In this document: positions 35,667 through 43,896 of the stretch, piece after piece
How positions within the stretch are numbered: the stretch's first letter is position 1
How the letters are laid out: each line of letters begins with the position of its first letter
NCBI RefSeq assembly: GCF_010731295.1
Contig: NZ_AP022579.1
Span: 1,178,001 to 1,242,000 of the forward strand
Direction of reading: 5' to 3'
Length of the DNA: 64,000 nucleotides
Source: Mycolicibacterium boenickei
GTDB lineage: Bacteria; Actinomycetota; Actinomycetes; Mycobacteriales; Mycobacteriaceae
Made by a program: the position numbers and the translations under genes
The notes under the pieces: model-generated
Told to the model about the DNA's origin: nothing
What the model saw: the letters and a program-made list of their open reading frames with translations, nothing else
Databases searched by the model: none

Positions 35667-36701
35667 GTGAATGGTTTGAGCAGAAGGAACTTCGGCTTCC
35701 TCACGGCGGCCGCTGCCGGCGCGGCGACCCTGGCGGCCTGCGGCACCTCACCCGCGCCGTCGCCGGGGCCGCCGACCGGGGCCCCATCGAAGCCGTCGCA
35801 CCCCATGAGCCCGGTCAAGCAGATCGACGCCGGAGAACTCAACGTCGGCTACACCGAAGCCGGTCCCGCGAATGGACAGCCCGTGATCCTGCTGCACGGC
35901 TGGCCCTACGACATCCACAGCTACGCCGACGCCTCGGCGCTGCTGGCAGAGCGGGGCTTCCGCGTCATCGTGCCCTACCTGCGCGGCTTCGGCTCCACCC
36001 GGTTCCGCTCGGCAGGCGCCGTGCGCAACGGGCAGCAGGCCGCACTGGCTGCCGACGTCATCGCACTGATGGACGCTTTGAACATCCGCGAGGCCGTGCT
36101 CGGCGGATACGACTGGGGTGGACGCACCGCCAACAACGTCGCCGCCCTGTGGCCGCAGCGCTGCGCGGGACTGGTCGCGGTCAGCGGCTACATCACCGTG
36201 AACCTGGCAGCCAACCTGAAGCCGCTCGCGCCGGAGGCCGAATTGGGTTGGTGGTACCAGTACTACTTCGCCACCCCGCGCGGCGAACTCGGCTACCGCC
36301 AGAACACCAAGGAATTCAACCGGCTGATCTGGACCAAGGCCTCACCGCTGTGGCACTTCGACGACGCCACCTACGACCTGTCCGCCGCGGCGTTCGACAA
36401 CCCCGACCACGTCGACATCGTCGTGCACAACTACCGGTGGCGGCTCAGCCTGGCCCCCGGTGAGGCCCGCTTCGATGCCGACGAGGCACGGCTGGCCGGA
36501 AAGCCGCCCGTCACCGTCCCGACCATCACGATCGGGTCCGACTTCGACGGTGCGGCCAAGGACGGCGCCGGATACCGCGCGCTCTACACCGGACCCTACG
36601 AACACCGCATCCTCAACGGCATCGGACACAACGTGCCCCAGGAGGCGCCCGAGCAGTTCGTCGCCGCGATCACCGATGTCAGTCGCATGGGCGGTCGCTA
36701 G
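35667..36701 (+). CDS. Tat-exported lipoprotein, epoxide-hydrolase-like alpha/beta hydrolase
   Basis: The 344-residue precursor has a twin-arginine motif (SRRNFGFL) and a lipobox LAAC with Cys at residue 25. After a Pro-rich linker comes an alpha/beta hydrolase domain. The nucleophile elbow is GGYDWGG, so the nucleophile is Asp (about residue 149) as in epoxide hydrolases and haloalkane dehalogenases; HGWP is the oxyanion motif and His is in GIGHNVPQ. The GTG at 35667 follows GAAGGAG and gives a normal signal peptide, better than the ATG at 35631. It would act outside the membrane. Tat plus lipid anchor is uncommon for this family. Confidence 0.85.
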   Translation: MNGLSRRNFGFLTAAAAGAATLAACGTSPAPSPGPPTGAPSKPSHPMSPVKQIDAGELNVGYTEAGPANGQPVILLHGWPYDIHSYADASALLAERGFRVIVPYLRGFGSTRFRSAGAVRNGQQAALAADVIALMDALNIREAVLGGYDWGGRTANNVAALWPQRCAGLVAVSGYITVNLAANLKPLAPEAELGWWYQYYFATPRGELGYRQNTKEFNRLIWTKASPLWHFDDATYDLSAAAFDNPDHVDIVVHNYRWRLSLAPGEARFDADEARLAGKPPVTVPTITIGSDFDGAAKDGAGYRALYTGPYEHRILNGIGHNVPQEAPEQFVAAITDVSRMGGR

Positions 36702-36711
36702 CCCGCCAAGG

Positions 36712-37905
36712 TCAGGGATACGGACGTCCGGTCAGCTCCCGGATCACGCGGATCTCACCGTCCCGATACGGTCGCCCATCCGCATGGAACAGGTCGTGGA
36801 ACCACTCCTTGGGGGGCGACTTGTAGGGATGGTCCCAGGAATCCCACGGTAGGTAAGTCTGCGTCTTGCCGGCCACCAGGCCCCAGCTGTAGGCGCCGAC
36901 GTTGTGCCGTTTGGCAATCGGCAACACCCCCTCCACCGTGCTGCCCTCACCTCGCGCCAGGTATTCGGTGCACATGATCGGACGTCCCATGGGGGCCAGC
37001 TCTCCGATCCTGGCCTCGAATCCCGCAGGATGGTCGTAGCTGTGAAAGGTCACCACATCCGAGAGGTCGAGCTGCAGCGTCGCCATCCGGCTGCGCTTGG
37101 CCGGGTCGGCCCACGGTCCGTCCCACACGCCGCTGGTCAAGGGCTGCACGGGGTCCACAGACCGGGCCCAGGCGAAAACCTGCGGCAGCAGTTCCTCGAT
37201 CAGGCTGATCTTGTCCTGCCGTTCCACCTCGCGGTAGGTGGCTGAGGGATTGTCGGGTTCGTTCCACAGATCCCACCCCAATACGCGGTCATCATGGCGG
37301 AACTGGCTGATCACCCCGACCACGTACTCACGCAACATGCGTCGGTACCGGCGATCGTCGAGGTGCTCAGCGCCCGGGCTCTGCACCCATACCGAATTGT
37401 GGATCCCGGGACGTGGCCGCCGCTGGCGTCCCAACCGGGGAAACGGATCCCAGCAGGAATCGAACAGCACGAACAGCGGTTTGATGCCGTGACTGGATGC
37501 CAGGGAAACGAATTGAGCCAAGCGGTTCTGAAAACCCGCGTGGCCCTGGGCCCACAGCTGATCATGCAAGAACACCCGCACCGTGTTGAATCCGGCCAGC
37601 CGGGCGATGCGCAACTCGTTGTCGATCCGCTGCGGGTCATAGGTTTCCGACTGGAACATCTCCAGCTGATTGCCCGCGTTGGACGGGATGAAGTTGGCAC
37701 CGACCAGCCAACCCTGTGCGGCGTACCAGCGGTGCGCCCGCTCGGGTGACCAGCGGGACCCGTGGCCGTCGACCTTCGCCTGCGCCCCCGGCGCCCTGGC
37801 CACCGACAAGCCCGCCGTGATGAGCAGTGAGAGCTTGAACGCGGCACGACGGCCCATGCTGGCACCGTCGTCTTTCCTGTTGACCTGCATCACTTTACGA
37901 ATCAA
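36712..37905 (-). CDS. exported glycoside hydrolase family 5-like protein
   Basis: The precursor of about 397 residues has an N-terminal GRRAAFKLSLLITAGLSVARAPGAQA signal, possibly Tat because of the Arg pair. A TIM-barrel cellulase/mannanase-type domain follows: acid/base Glu in DLWNEPDNP (about residue 210) and nucleophile Glu in MCTEYLARGE (about 310). TTG at 37905 is preceded by AGGAG at 8 bp; ATGs at 37890 and 37857 are alternatives. It probably trims beta-linked glycans in the wall or environment. Confidence 0.82.
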   Translation of the reverse strand: MIRKVMQVNRKDDGASMGRRAAFKLSLLITAGLSVARAPGAQAKVDGHGSRWSPERAHRWYAAQGWLVGANFIPSNAGNQLEMFQSETYDPQRIDNELRIARLAGFNTVRVFLHDQLWAQGHAGFQNRLAQFVSLASSHGIKPLFVLFDSCWDPFPRLGRQRRPRPGIHNSVWVQSPGAEHLDDRRYRRMLREYVVGVISQFRHDDRVLGWDLWNEPDNPSATYREVERQDKISLIEELLPQVFAWARSVDPVQPLTSGVWDGPWADPAKRSRMATLQLDLSDVVTFHSYDHPAGFEARIGELAPMGRPIMCTEYLARGEGSTVEGVLPIAKRHNVGAYSWGLVAGKTQTYLPWDSWDHPYKSPPKEWFHDLFHADGRPYRDGEIRVIRELTGRPYP

Positions 37906-38012
37906 ATGGCAATCTCCTGTACGAAACCGTGACGGTCGACGAGTACCCACCACAAGGGATCTCAACTCCACGCTGAGTTGTCGACTCCGCATCCGCCGGT
38001 AGCGGTGCTCCG

Positions 38013-38283
38013 GTGGAACACGCTGACCGCGAGAAGGTCTCCAAGAAGGCCAGGGCCAGCGCCCTGACCGGCGTTTCGGAAACCGCCCTGTGACCCTGAA
38101 CGGCCGGGCCACCCGGCCCGCCGTCCCCACCCCGTCATCGATGATGCCATGGCCGTCCAGCCGGCCGACTCCATCACCTACGAGTTCGCCGAGTTTCGGC
38201 CGCCGAACGGGCAGGCATCACCTGGGCGGGCGCCCGGTTCCGTTGGCTGAGCGTTGCTTTCCCGCCCGTCGTCGGGTTCGGCT
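38013..38283 (+). pseudogene. SAM-dependent methyltransferase (leucine carboxyl methyltransferase family), decayed
   Basis: Three consecutive frames carry pieces of the mycobacterial class I SAM methyltransferase family. First is VEHADREKVSKKARASALTGVSETAL, after which a one-base loss at about 38090 makes TGA. TLNGRA follows in the shifted frame, and then VIDDAMAVQPADSITYEFAEFRPPNGQ in a third. After an internal deletion comes AGARFRWLSVAFPPVVGFG and a stop at 38283. In intact members the last two blocks are well over 50 residues apart. The SAM-binding core is gone, so this is a remnant. No start site is recognisable. Confidence 0.65.
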
Positions 38284-38285
38284 GA

Positions 38286-39125
38286 CTAACCGCCTGCAGC
38301 GGCCACGCGGGCGCGTTCCCGCATCGACGCGACGACGCCGCCGTCGTTGAGGATGTCCGTACCGGTGAGGTAACCGGCCCGATCACTGACGCAGTAGGCC
38401 AGCAGGTCCGCCATCTCCTCCGGCTTGCCCCACCGCGGCACAGCGGCGTCCGCCACCATCGCACCCGCGCCGGCCTGCTCCTCGAGCCGGCCCATCTCGG
38501 TGTCGATGGAGCCCGGGGAGACCGAGACGATGCGGATGCCGCGGCCGTTGTACCGCTCGGCCTGCGACGAGCTGTACCACTTCACGAACGCCTTGCTGAT
38601 GGCGTACGAGAAACCCGACCTCATGTCCTCCGGCGCCATGTTGCAGGCAGCCAGCATCTCGGTGACGAACCGGTCCTGATCCTGTAGCGCCAGCGGGAAG
38701 TGCTGCGCAGGAATCACTTCCTCGGGCAGCAGGTGTGCCGCCATCGACGCCACGTTGACGATCGCCGCGCCCTCGGCCGCGGACGCGAAAAAGGATTCGT
38801 TGACATGCAGCGTGCCCAATGCGTTGGTTCTCATCACGTACTCGGCGTCACCCATGCTGGGGCTGACGCCTGCCGCGTGAACGACGGCGCTGACCGTCCC
38901 GACCCCGGCTGCGGTCTCGAACAACCGATCAACGGCATCCCGATCGGTCACGTCGGCATTGACGATCGTGGCCGGGATACCCAGGTCACCCAGGGCGGTG
39001 GCCGCGTCGTCGAGGCGGTCCTGCCGTACGTCGCACAGCACGACCGCCTGGTCGCGGCCGACGACCTTGGCCGTCGCCAATCCCATGCCACCCGCGCCGC
39101 CTGTGATCACCGTCACCCGAGTCAT
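38286..39125 (-). CDS. SDR family oxidoreductase
   Basis: The 279-residue SDR has cofactor motif TGGAGGMGLATAK, an Asp after beta-2 (LCDVRQDR, suggesting NAD), HAAG for NNAG, catalytic Ser in NVASMAAHL, and Tyr-Lys in FSYAISKAF. The loop between Ser and Tyr is about 40 residues longer than usual, which is characteristic of one mycobacterial SDR group. ATG at 39125 is the fitting start. The substrate is unknown. Confidence 0.87.
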   Translation of the reverse strand: MTRVTVITGGAGGMGLATAKVVGRDQAVVLCDVRQDRLDDAATALGDLGIPATIVNADVTDRDAVDRLFETAAGVGTVSAVVHAAGVSPSMGDAEYVMRTNALGTLHVNESFFASAAEGAAIVNVASMAAHLLPEEVIPAQHFPLALQDQDRFVTEMLAACNMAPEDMRSGFSYAISKAFVKWYSSSQAERYNGRGIRIVSVSPGSIDTEMGRLEEQAGAGAMVADAAVPRWGKPEEMADLLAYCVSDRAGYLTGTDILNDGGVVASMRERARVAAAGG

Positions 39126-39285
39126 GCCTAGCACCGTAATGGCCGATTCCTGCCCGGTCGCGTCGGGGGTCGTGCAACTGCTCAGCATCCTCAGGGCGGG
39201 GTGTCCCTGGCCGAACCCACGAGCAGCCGCGAGGACCGCACTACGCCAATATGGGCGGCCCGCTGTGCGGGCGAACCGACCGGCA

Positions 39286-39291
39286 TATAAC
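39286..39291 (+). promoter_or_regulatory. minus-10 element, probable leaderless promoter
   Basis: TATAAC lies five bases before the GTG at 39297. With transcription starting six or seven bases downstream, the mRNA would begin at or next to the start codon, a common mycobacterial arrangement. No Shine-Dalgarno is present, which fits. Confidence 0.5.
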
Positions 39292-39296
39292 AGGTA

Positions 39297-40166
39297 GTGA
39301 TGACCTGCCCGTATTGCGGATCCCCGCTCGATGAAACCGACACCTGCAGCCGGTGCGGACAGCTCCACGGGTCCGCGCCGACCGGGTGGAGGCCGGACCC
39401 GACCGCCCGCCACGAAGGCCGCTACTTCGTCACCGGACACCCGACGAATCGAGTGCGCGACGGCAGGACCACGTCGACCGACCCTGTCGGCGGCCGGATG
39501 CTGCCCGACTATCTCGAGTTGAAGACGTCAGGCATCCGCTCGACCTGGCTGGGAACCACCGCGGCGGCAGCCATCATCGTGATGACCGCCGCGGTGGTGT
39601 GGGTCCTGCTGGTGGCAGGCCGAAGGACGCCACCCCCGCCGGAAGCCGGATACCTTGCCGCCCTGAAGGATGCCGGGGTCAGCGATCAGTTCAATTCCGA
39701 CGCCAACGCAATCGCACACGGACGGCAGGTGTGCCGTCAACTGGAGGACGGCGGAGCGCAACAGGGCCTGTTGGCCGACAAGATCGCTGTCGACACGTTC
39801 TGCCCCAATTTCTCGCAAGGCTTCCATGTGCTCGAAAAGACCACGGTCACAGGCACTTTTGTGCTCTCTGACAATGCGGGCGCGGAAGGCATCGTCTCTG
39901 ATGGCGAAACATGCCAAGGCGCGAACGGCTACTCCGATGTCAATCCCGGCACGATCGTCACGGTCAAGAACGGCAAAGGCGAGATGCTCGCCACCACCAC
40001 GCTGGGGACCGGCAAGGGCAGCCCCGCCACCTGCACCTTCACCTTCACGGTGCCATTGACGGAAGGCCAGGATCGCTACGTACTGTCCGTCGGACGGCGC
40101 GGCGAGTTCAGCTACAGCTTCGAACAGCTTGTGGCAAAAGGGATCCGGATGCAGCTCGGTCAATGA
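39297..40166 (+). CDS. zinc-ribbon, membrane-anchored DUF732 protein
   Basis: The 289-residue protein has an N-terminal zinc ribbon (CPYC-x10-CSRC, about residues 4-21), a GWRPDPTARHEGRYF segment like DUF2510, one membrane helix (TTAAAAIIVMTAAVVWVLLVAG), and an outer DUF732 domain (YLAALKDAGVSDQFNSDANAIAHGRQVCRQLEDG). A further beta-rich part has two cysteines. The GTG at 39297 is next to an ATG at 39300; the minus-10 suggests a leaderless start at the GTG. DUF732 is nearly confined to mycobacteria and its function is unknown. Confidence 0.82.
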   Translation: MMTCPYCGSPLDETDTCSRCGQLHGSAPTGWRPDPTARHEGRYFVTGHPTNRVRDGRTTSTDPVGGRMLPDYLELKTSGIRSTWLGTTAAAAIIVMTAAVVWVLLVAGRRTPPPPEAGYLAALKDAGVSDQFNSDANAIAHGRQVCRQLEDGGAQQGLLADKIAVDTFCPNFSQGFHVLEKTTVTGTFVLSDNAGAEGIVSDGETCQGANGYSDVNPGTIVTVKNGKGEMLATTTLGTGKGSPATCTFTFTVPLTEGQDRYVLSVGRRGEFSYSFEQLVAKGIRMQLGQ

Positions 40167-40398
40167 CGTTTGCGAAAATTGCGCCCTTCCGCGCAGTTGC
40201 GCCGTTGCCCCGCTCCGCACTATCACGACGCACACCGCCGGTGGGAAACGATGCGGTCACGACTGTGGCTCGCTCGCATTTCAACCCCGCAACCATCTGA
40301 GAACTTGTGTAGACACCGATTTCAGACAGTTCTACGGTTCAGCTCGTCACAATTTTCATCGATGTAATTTCCACACGAATCAAAGGAGCTGATCGGGG

Positions 40399-40890
40399 AT
40401 GGCCACCTTTGCTCACTTCACGGTCAAAACTGTTGTCAGCACTGGATTGTGCATGACCGCAGCAGCGGCCGCGCTGGCGCTCAGTCCGCATGCCGCGGCA
40501 GCCCTGCAACTCAAGACCGGCGGGTACAAGTGCGTCGATGCCGCCGCCGGCGCCGCCGGTGCACCGGGCGCGCCCGTGTGCGCAGCTGCCGCCGTGGAAG
40601 CCGCGGGGGTCGTGCCCGCAGCGGCACCCGCAGCCGTGCCCCCGGTGCCCCTGGCGCCGCCTCCGGTTCCCGTGGTGCCTCCGCCGGTGGGAGTTCCGCC
40701 GGTACCGCTGGCGCCGCCGCCGGTGCCGGTCGTCCCGGCCGCCGCTCCCGTCGTGCCCGCAGCGGCGCCGGTACCCGCCGCTCCGGTGGCCGTCGCGGCA
40801 GGCGCACCGTCCGGCAAGGGTGTACCGACCGTTTCGCCCGGCGGCGGACCCGTCGCCGGAACGCCCACGCTGCCCGGCCCCGCCGAGTAG
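40399..40890 (+). CDS. exported Pro/Ala/Val-rich protein
   Basis: The 163-residue protein has a Sec signal (VVSTGLCMTAAAAALALSPHAAA), a short mature head with two Cys (GGYKCVDA, APVCAAA) and then a long low-complexity region. That region repeats VPLAPPPVPVVP twice and PAAAPVVPAAAP. AGGAG precedes the ATG. It is likely a wall-spanning or surface protein; no enzymatic motif is seen. A strong terminator follows. Confidence 0.75.
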   Translation: MATFAHFTVKTVVSTGLCMTAAAAALALSPHAAAALQLKTGGYKCVDAAAGAAGAPGAPVCAAAAVEAAGVVPAAAPAAVPPVPLAPPPVPVVPPPVGVPPVPLAPPPVPVVPAAAPVVPAAAPVPAAPVAVAAGAPSGKGVPTVSPGGGPVAGTPTLPGPAE

Positions 40891-40906
40891 TTCCTCTCCG
40901 CACCAT

Positions 40907-40940
40907 AAAAGGCGCCTGGCTCGTGAGCCAGGCGCCTTTT
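40907..40940. terminator. bidirectional intrinsic terminator
   Basis: AAAAGGCGCCTGGCTC and GAGCCAGGCGCCTTTT are perfect 16-bp complements separated by GT. The flanking A-run and T-run let it work for the Pro-rich protein gene on the plus strand and for the L,D-transpeptidase gene converging on the minus strand. Confidence 0.9.
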
Positions 40941-41016
40941 CCGTGTCTTCAGGTGTCTTCAGGTGAGTGCCTGCAGGTGTGTGGGCTGGCCTTGAACTGT
41001 CCCACACCGGGATTCG

Positions 41017-41826
41017 CTACTCCTGCACGATCACCGGATCGCCGATGTTGACGGTGTTGAAGTACCATTCGGCGGCCGCCGGGATCAGGCTGATGCAACC
41101 GTGGCTGGTGTTGTCCAGCCCCATCGACGGCACGGCCCACGGCGCGGAATGCACGAACAGACCCCGGTGGGTGAAGCGGACCGCGTAATCCACGTCGAGG
41201 AGGTAGCCGTCCGGCGCATCGACGGGGATGCCGACACTGCTCGAATCCATCTTCACCGTGCGGTCTTTCCCGAGCACCGTGTAGGTGCCGACCGGGGTCG
41301 GGTATTCCGGCCGCCCCAGAGAGGCCAGCAGCACCCCGGGTTCGCCGGCGTGCGGCAGGTGGTGCGGTGCCGGCAGGGCGATCGGCGGGTCCTCACCGAT
41401 CCCGTCGATGGTCACGGTGAAGGTGTGATCGGAGATGTCGGCGACACCGATAACCGCTGGGCCGGTTTGGAATTCCGTCCGCATCCCACCGACCGACAGC
41501 ATCACCGTGCTGTGTGCGGGCCAGAACTGCGCCGGGGTCCAGGACACGACGTTGGCGTCGAGCCACTCGTAGGTGCCGGTACGCGCCGGTGTCGTCTTCA
41601 GCCCGAGGGCACGTTCCACCGACGACCGATTGGTGATCGCGTTCTTGAACGTCACCACCACGGGATGACCGACGCCGACAACGGCGCCCTGGGCCGGTGC
41701 GATCGATTCGATGGTCGAGGTCAACGGCAGGCTCACCGCCGCCGTGTCGACGCTGTTCGTACCTCCAGAGAAATAGGTCATGACGACCACGACCAGAACG
41801 AGAACACCCTGTACTACCGCGCGCAT
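41017..41826 (-). CDS. L,D-transpeptidase (YkuD domain)
   Basis: The 269-residue protein has an N-terminal hydrophobic segment (VQGVLVLVVVVMTYF) acting as signal or anchor. An immunoglobulin-like region follows (about 40-130), then a YkuD catalytic domain with the motif TSHGCISL, whose Cys (about residue 243) attacks the tetrapeptide stem to make 3-3 cross-links. It lacks a lipobox. The Ldt forms of mycobacteria have one or two Ig-like domains; this one has one. Carbapenems target this class. Confidence 0.9.
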   Translation of the reverse strand: MRAVVQGVLVLVVVVMTYFSGGTNSVDTAAVSLPLTSTIESIAPAQGAVVGVGHPVVVTFKNAITNRSSVERALGLKTTPARTGTYEWLDANVVSWTPAQFWPAHSTVMLSVGGMRTEFQTGPAVIGVADISDHTFTVTIDGIGEDPPIALPAPHHLPHAGEPGVLLASLGRPEYPTPVGTYTVLGKDRTVKMDSSSVGIPVDAPDGYLLDVDYAVRFTHRGLFVHSAPWAVPSMGLDNTSHGCISLIPAAAEWYFNTVNIGDPVIVQE

Positions 41827-41991
41827 CAAACCGATCTCTCTGCGATGCCCCCATGATCTTGAACGATGTCATCGTATTGGCCGTGACCTGCCCGAATGTG
41901 TAGGCACACGTAGACAATTCGGTCAAGCGTTCATCACGGTTCGGCCACGGTGCCCGGCCGTGCCCGCGTCGCCAGATCTAGGCTTGAGCCC

Positions 41992-42729
41992 GTGGATCTC
42001 GGATTGTCCGGCAAGGCATTCGTGGTGACCGGCGGCAACGAAGGCCTTGGCTTCGCCTCGGCACGCGAACTCCTTCGCGAGGGCGCCGTCGTGACCGTGG
42101 CGTCGCGCTCGGAAACCAAGGTCGCCGCCGCGGTGCACCGACTCGATGCGGACTGGCACGGCGCGGTCGAGGGCGTGGCCGCCGACAACGGGGACCCCGC
42201 GGCGGCCGGACACCTCGTCGCATCGACCGTCGCGCGGTGGGTCCGGCTCGACGGGCTGGTGATCAGCGTGGGCGGCCCGCCACCGTCGACCGCACTGGCC
42301 GCCACCGATGAAGATTGGGAAAGTTCTTTCCGGTCAGTGTTTCTCGGGGCGCTCCGGCTGATCCGCGCCGCGGTCCCGGAAATGCCGGACGGCGGTGCGA
42401 TCGTCCTGGTCCTGTCGACGTCGGTGAAATCCCCGCTGACCGGGCTCGGGATCTCCAACGGGCTGCGGCCGGGCCTCGCGATGGCGGCCAAGGACATCGC
42501 CGACGAGCTGGGGCCGCGCGGCATCCGGGTGGTGAGCCTGCTGCCAGGCCTGTTCGACACCGCACGCGGCGCCGGTGCAGGCGCCCGAGAACTCGGCAAC
42601 ATCCCGCTCGGGCGGATCGGCGATCCGGCCGAGTTCGGCCGAACCGCCGCATTCGTGGCATCGCCCGCGGCGTCCTACCTCACCGGCTGCACGATCGCGG
42701 TGGACGGCGGAGCGTTGCGAACGCTGTAG
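41992..42729 (+). CDS. atypical SDR family protein lacking the Tyr-Lys motif
   Basis: The 245-residue protein has FVVTGGNEGLGFASARELL for cofactor binding and a normal C-terminal YLTGCTIAVDGG. The expected YxxxK is replaced by ISNGLRPGLAM, while the preceding VLVLSTSVKSP strand keeps Ser. It resembles the BKR-like SDR subgroup whose catalytic residues have diverged. Activity may be altered or absent. GTG at 41992 is the best start. Confidence 0.82.
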   Translation: MDLGLSGKAFVVTGGNEGLGFASARELLREGAVVTVASRSETKVAAAVHRLDADWHGAVEGVAADNGDPAAAGHLVASTVARWVRLDGLVISVGGPPPSTALAATDEDWESSFRSVFLGALRLIRAAVPEMPDGGAIVLVLSTSVKSPLTGLGISNGLRPGLAMAAKDIADELGPRGIRVVSLLPGLFDTARGAGAGARELGNIPLGRIGDPAEFGRTAAFVASPAASYLTGCTIAVDGGALRTL

Positions 42730-42753
42730 ACCCGGCGCGGAACTTCCCTGACG

Positions 42754-43020
42754 TCAGTCGCCGATGACCTCGGCGCGGGCAGCGTTCAACGTGAGAACGC
42801 GGGCGCAGGCCAGCGGGGTCACCAGCGCGTTGGTCCGAAGCCCCGACTGCGCCAGGCGCTGGGACTCCGGATCCGGCTCCTCACCTTCGTCGTCGAACCG
42901 GTAGGACGACGGATGCCTGCGTTTGGCCGCGGCGAGCTCACGGGCGTACCGCTGCGACGAACACCAAAGCGGATGCGTCGCCAGCTCGATGACAGTCGAG
43001 CCGGCAGCCTTAATCGCCAT
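42754..43020 (-). CDS. hypothetical protein
   Basis: I do not recognise this 88-residue soluble protein (ends LTLNAARAEVIGD). GGAGG lies 9 bp before ATG 43020; an upstream ATG at 43068 is possible. It has one Cys and a charged middle (YRFDDEGEEPDPESQRL). It is convergent with the atypical SDR gene, which it does not overlap. Confidence 0.55.
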   Translation of the reverse strand: MAIKAAGSTVIELATHPLWCSSQRYARELAAAKRRHPSSYRFDDEGEEPDPESQRLAQSGLRTNALVTPLACARVLTLNAARAEVIGD

Positions 43021-43896
43021 GTTCAATGACCTCCAGCGGAGCTTCACGGCACTTCTCTTCAGTGCCAAGCGTGCTCGGCCAAGCTGAGACGGTGCATCGA
43101 GTTGGCCGTGGACACCTTAAGGATCCCTCTTAAACGTCTTTTACACATCCAAAGAGCTTGAACAGAGACGTAATTCACATTCCTGAATTTGACATTATTT
43201 GCTGTGGCTGCTCCGGCAAGTCGAAGCAGGGGCTGCCGCCGCGATGACCTGCGCATCCTTGCGAGGCCGCGGGAAGGTGGCCCGGCCCGCCCGGAGGGCA
43301 CCTGGCGGCCCCCGCACCGGGCCAGCCATACCCTCCGCGGGGTTCTGATCACGAATCATCCTCCAACACAACGGAATCCGTCAATCCCGATACTCCCGGT
43401 ACCGGGGAACGGGGCAAACTCGAACCGGGCCAGTCATTTCCGGATCTCGACGAAGCGGTGAAGATCACCCGGGCGCTCCGCCGAAGCTGCGCGGCGACCG
43501 GCCGGTAACCGGCCTGTGGTTTGCCGTATATACAGCCATCCGACAAGTGCCGAGGACGCCGCGCCCCGGGGATCGCCCGGCCGGACCCTGCGAGTCTCAG
43601 ACTGACCGACGCGGTTCGGCTATTTCGGGGTTTTCATGGTCGCCCCCGAAGGTTCCAGCTACCGGATTCCGCTCCTCGCCACAGCCGGCCGTCGCCGACA
43701 CTGACAGGAATCGGCCCACTTTCTTACATTCGCAAGAAACTCGCACGTAGGGGCGGCCCATAAAATAAGGAAGCGCGCCAGCGAACGCGCCGCCGTTAGC
43801 CCCGTCGATGCACAATCGTTACCTATCCTTTAACCTGTCCCGTGGCCGAGCTCCCCTGCTGGAACGTCAATTAGCTCGGTGAAGGGTGGTACGGCT
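43021..43896. other. long intergenic region upstream of the conservon
   Basis: In these 876 bp I see no credible gene; short frames have unlikely composition. The region is less GC-rich than the genes. Structures seen are CCCGGTACCGGG (43395-43406), GGCCGGT-A-ACCGGCC (43500-43514), and TTTCTT/AAGAAA arms around 8 bases (43720-43739). A possible minus-10 TATCCT (43824-43829) lies about 70 bp before the conservon start. It may hold a long 5' leader or a small RNA; no known riboswitch was recognised. Confidence 0.5.

Noticed and set aside
40640..40800. tandem repeat suggesting a CRISPR-like array
   Set aside because: The periodicity is codon repetition for a Pro/Ala/Val-rich protein, without uniform spacers.
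43521..43763. 80-codon frame in the gap upstream of the conservon
   Set aside because: No ribosome binding site, biased Arg/Pro composition and no recognisable family.
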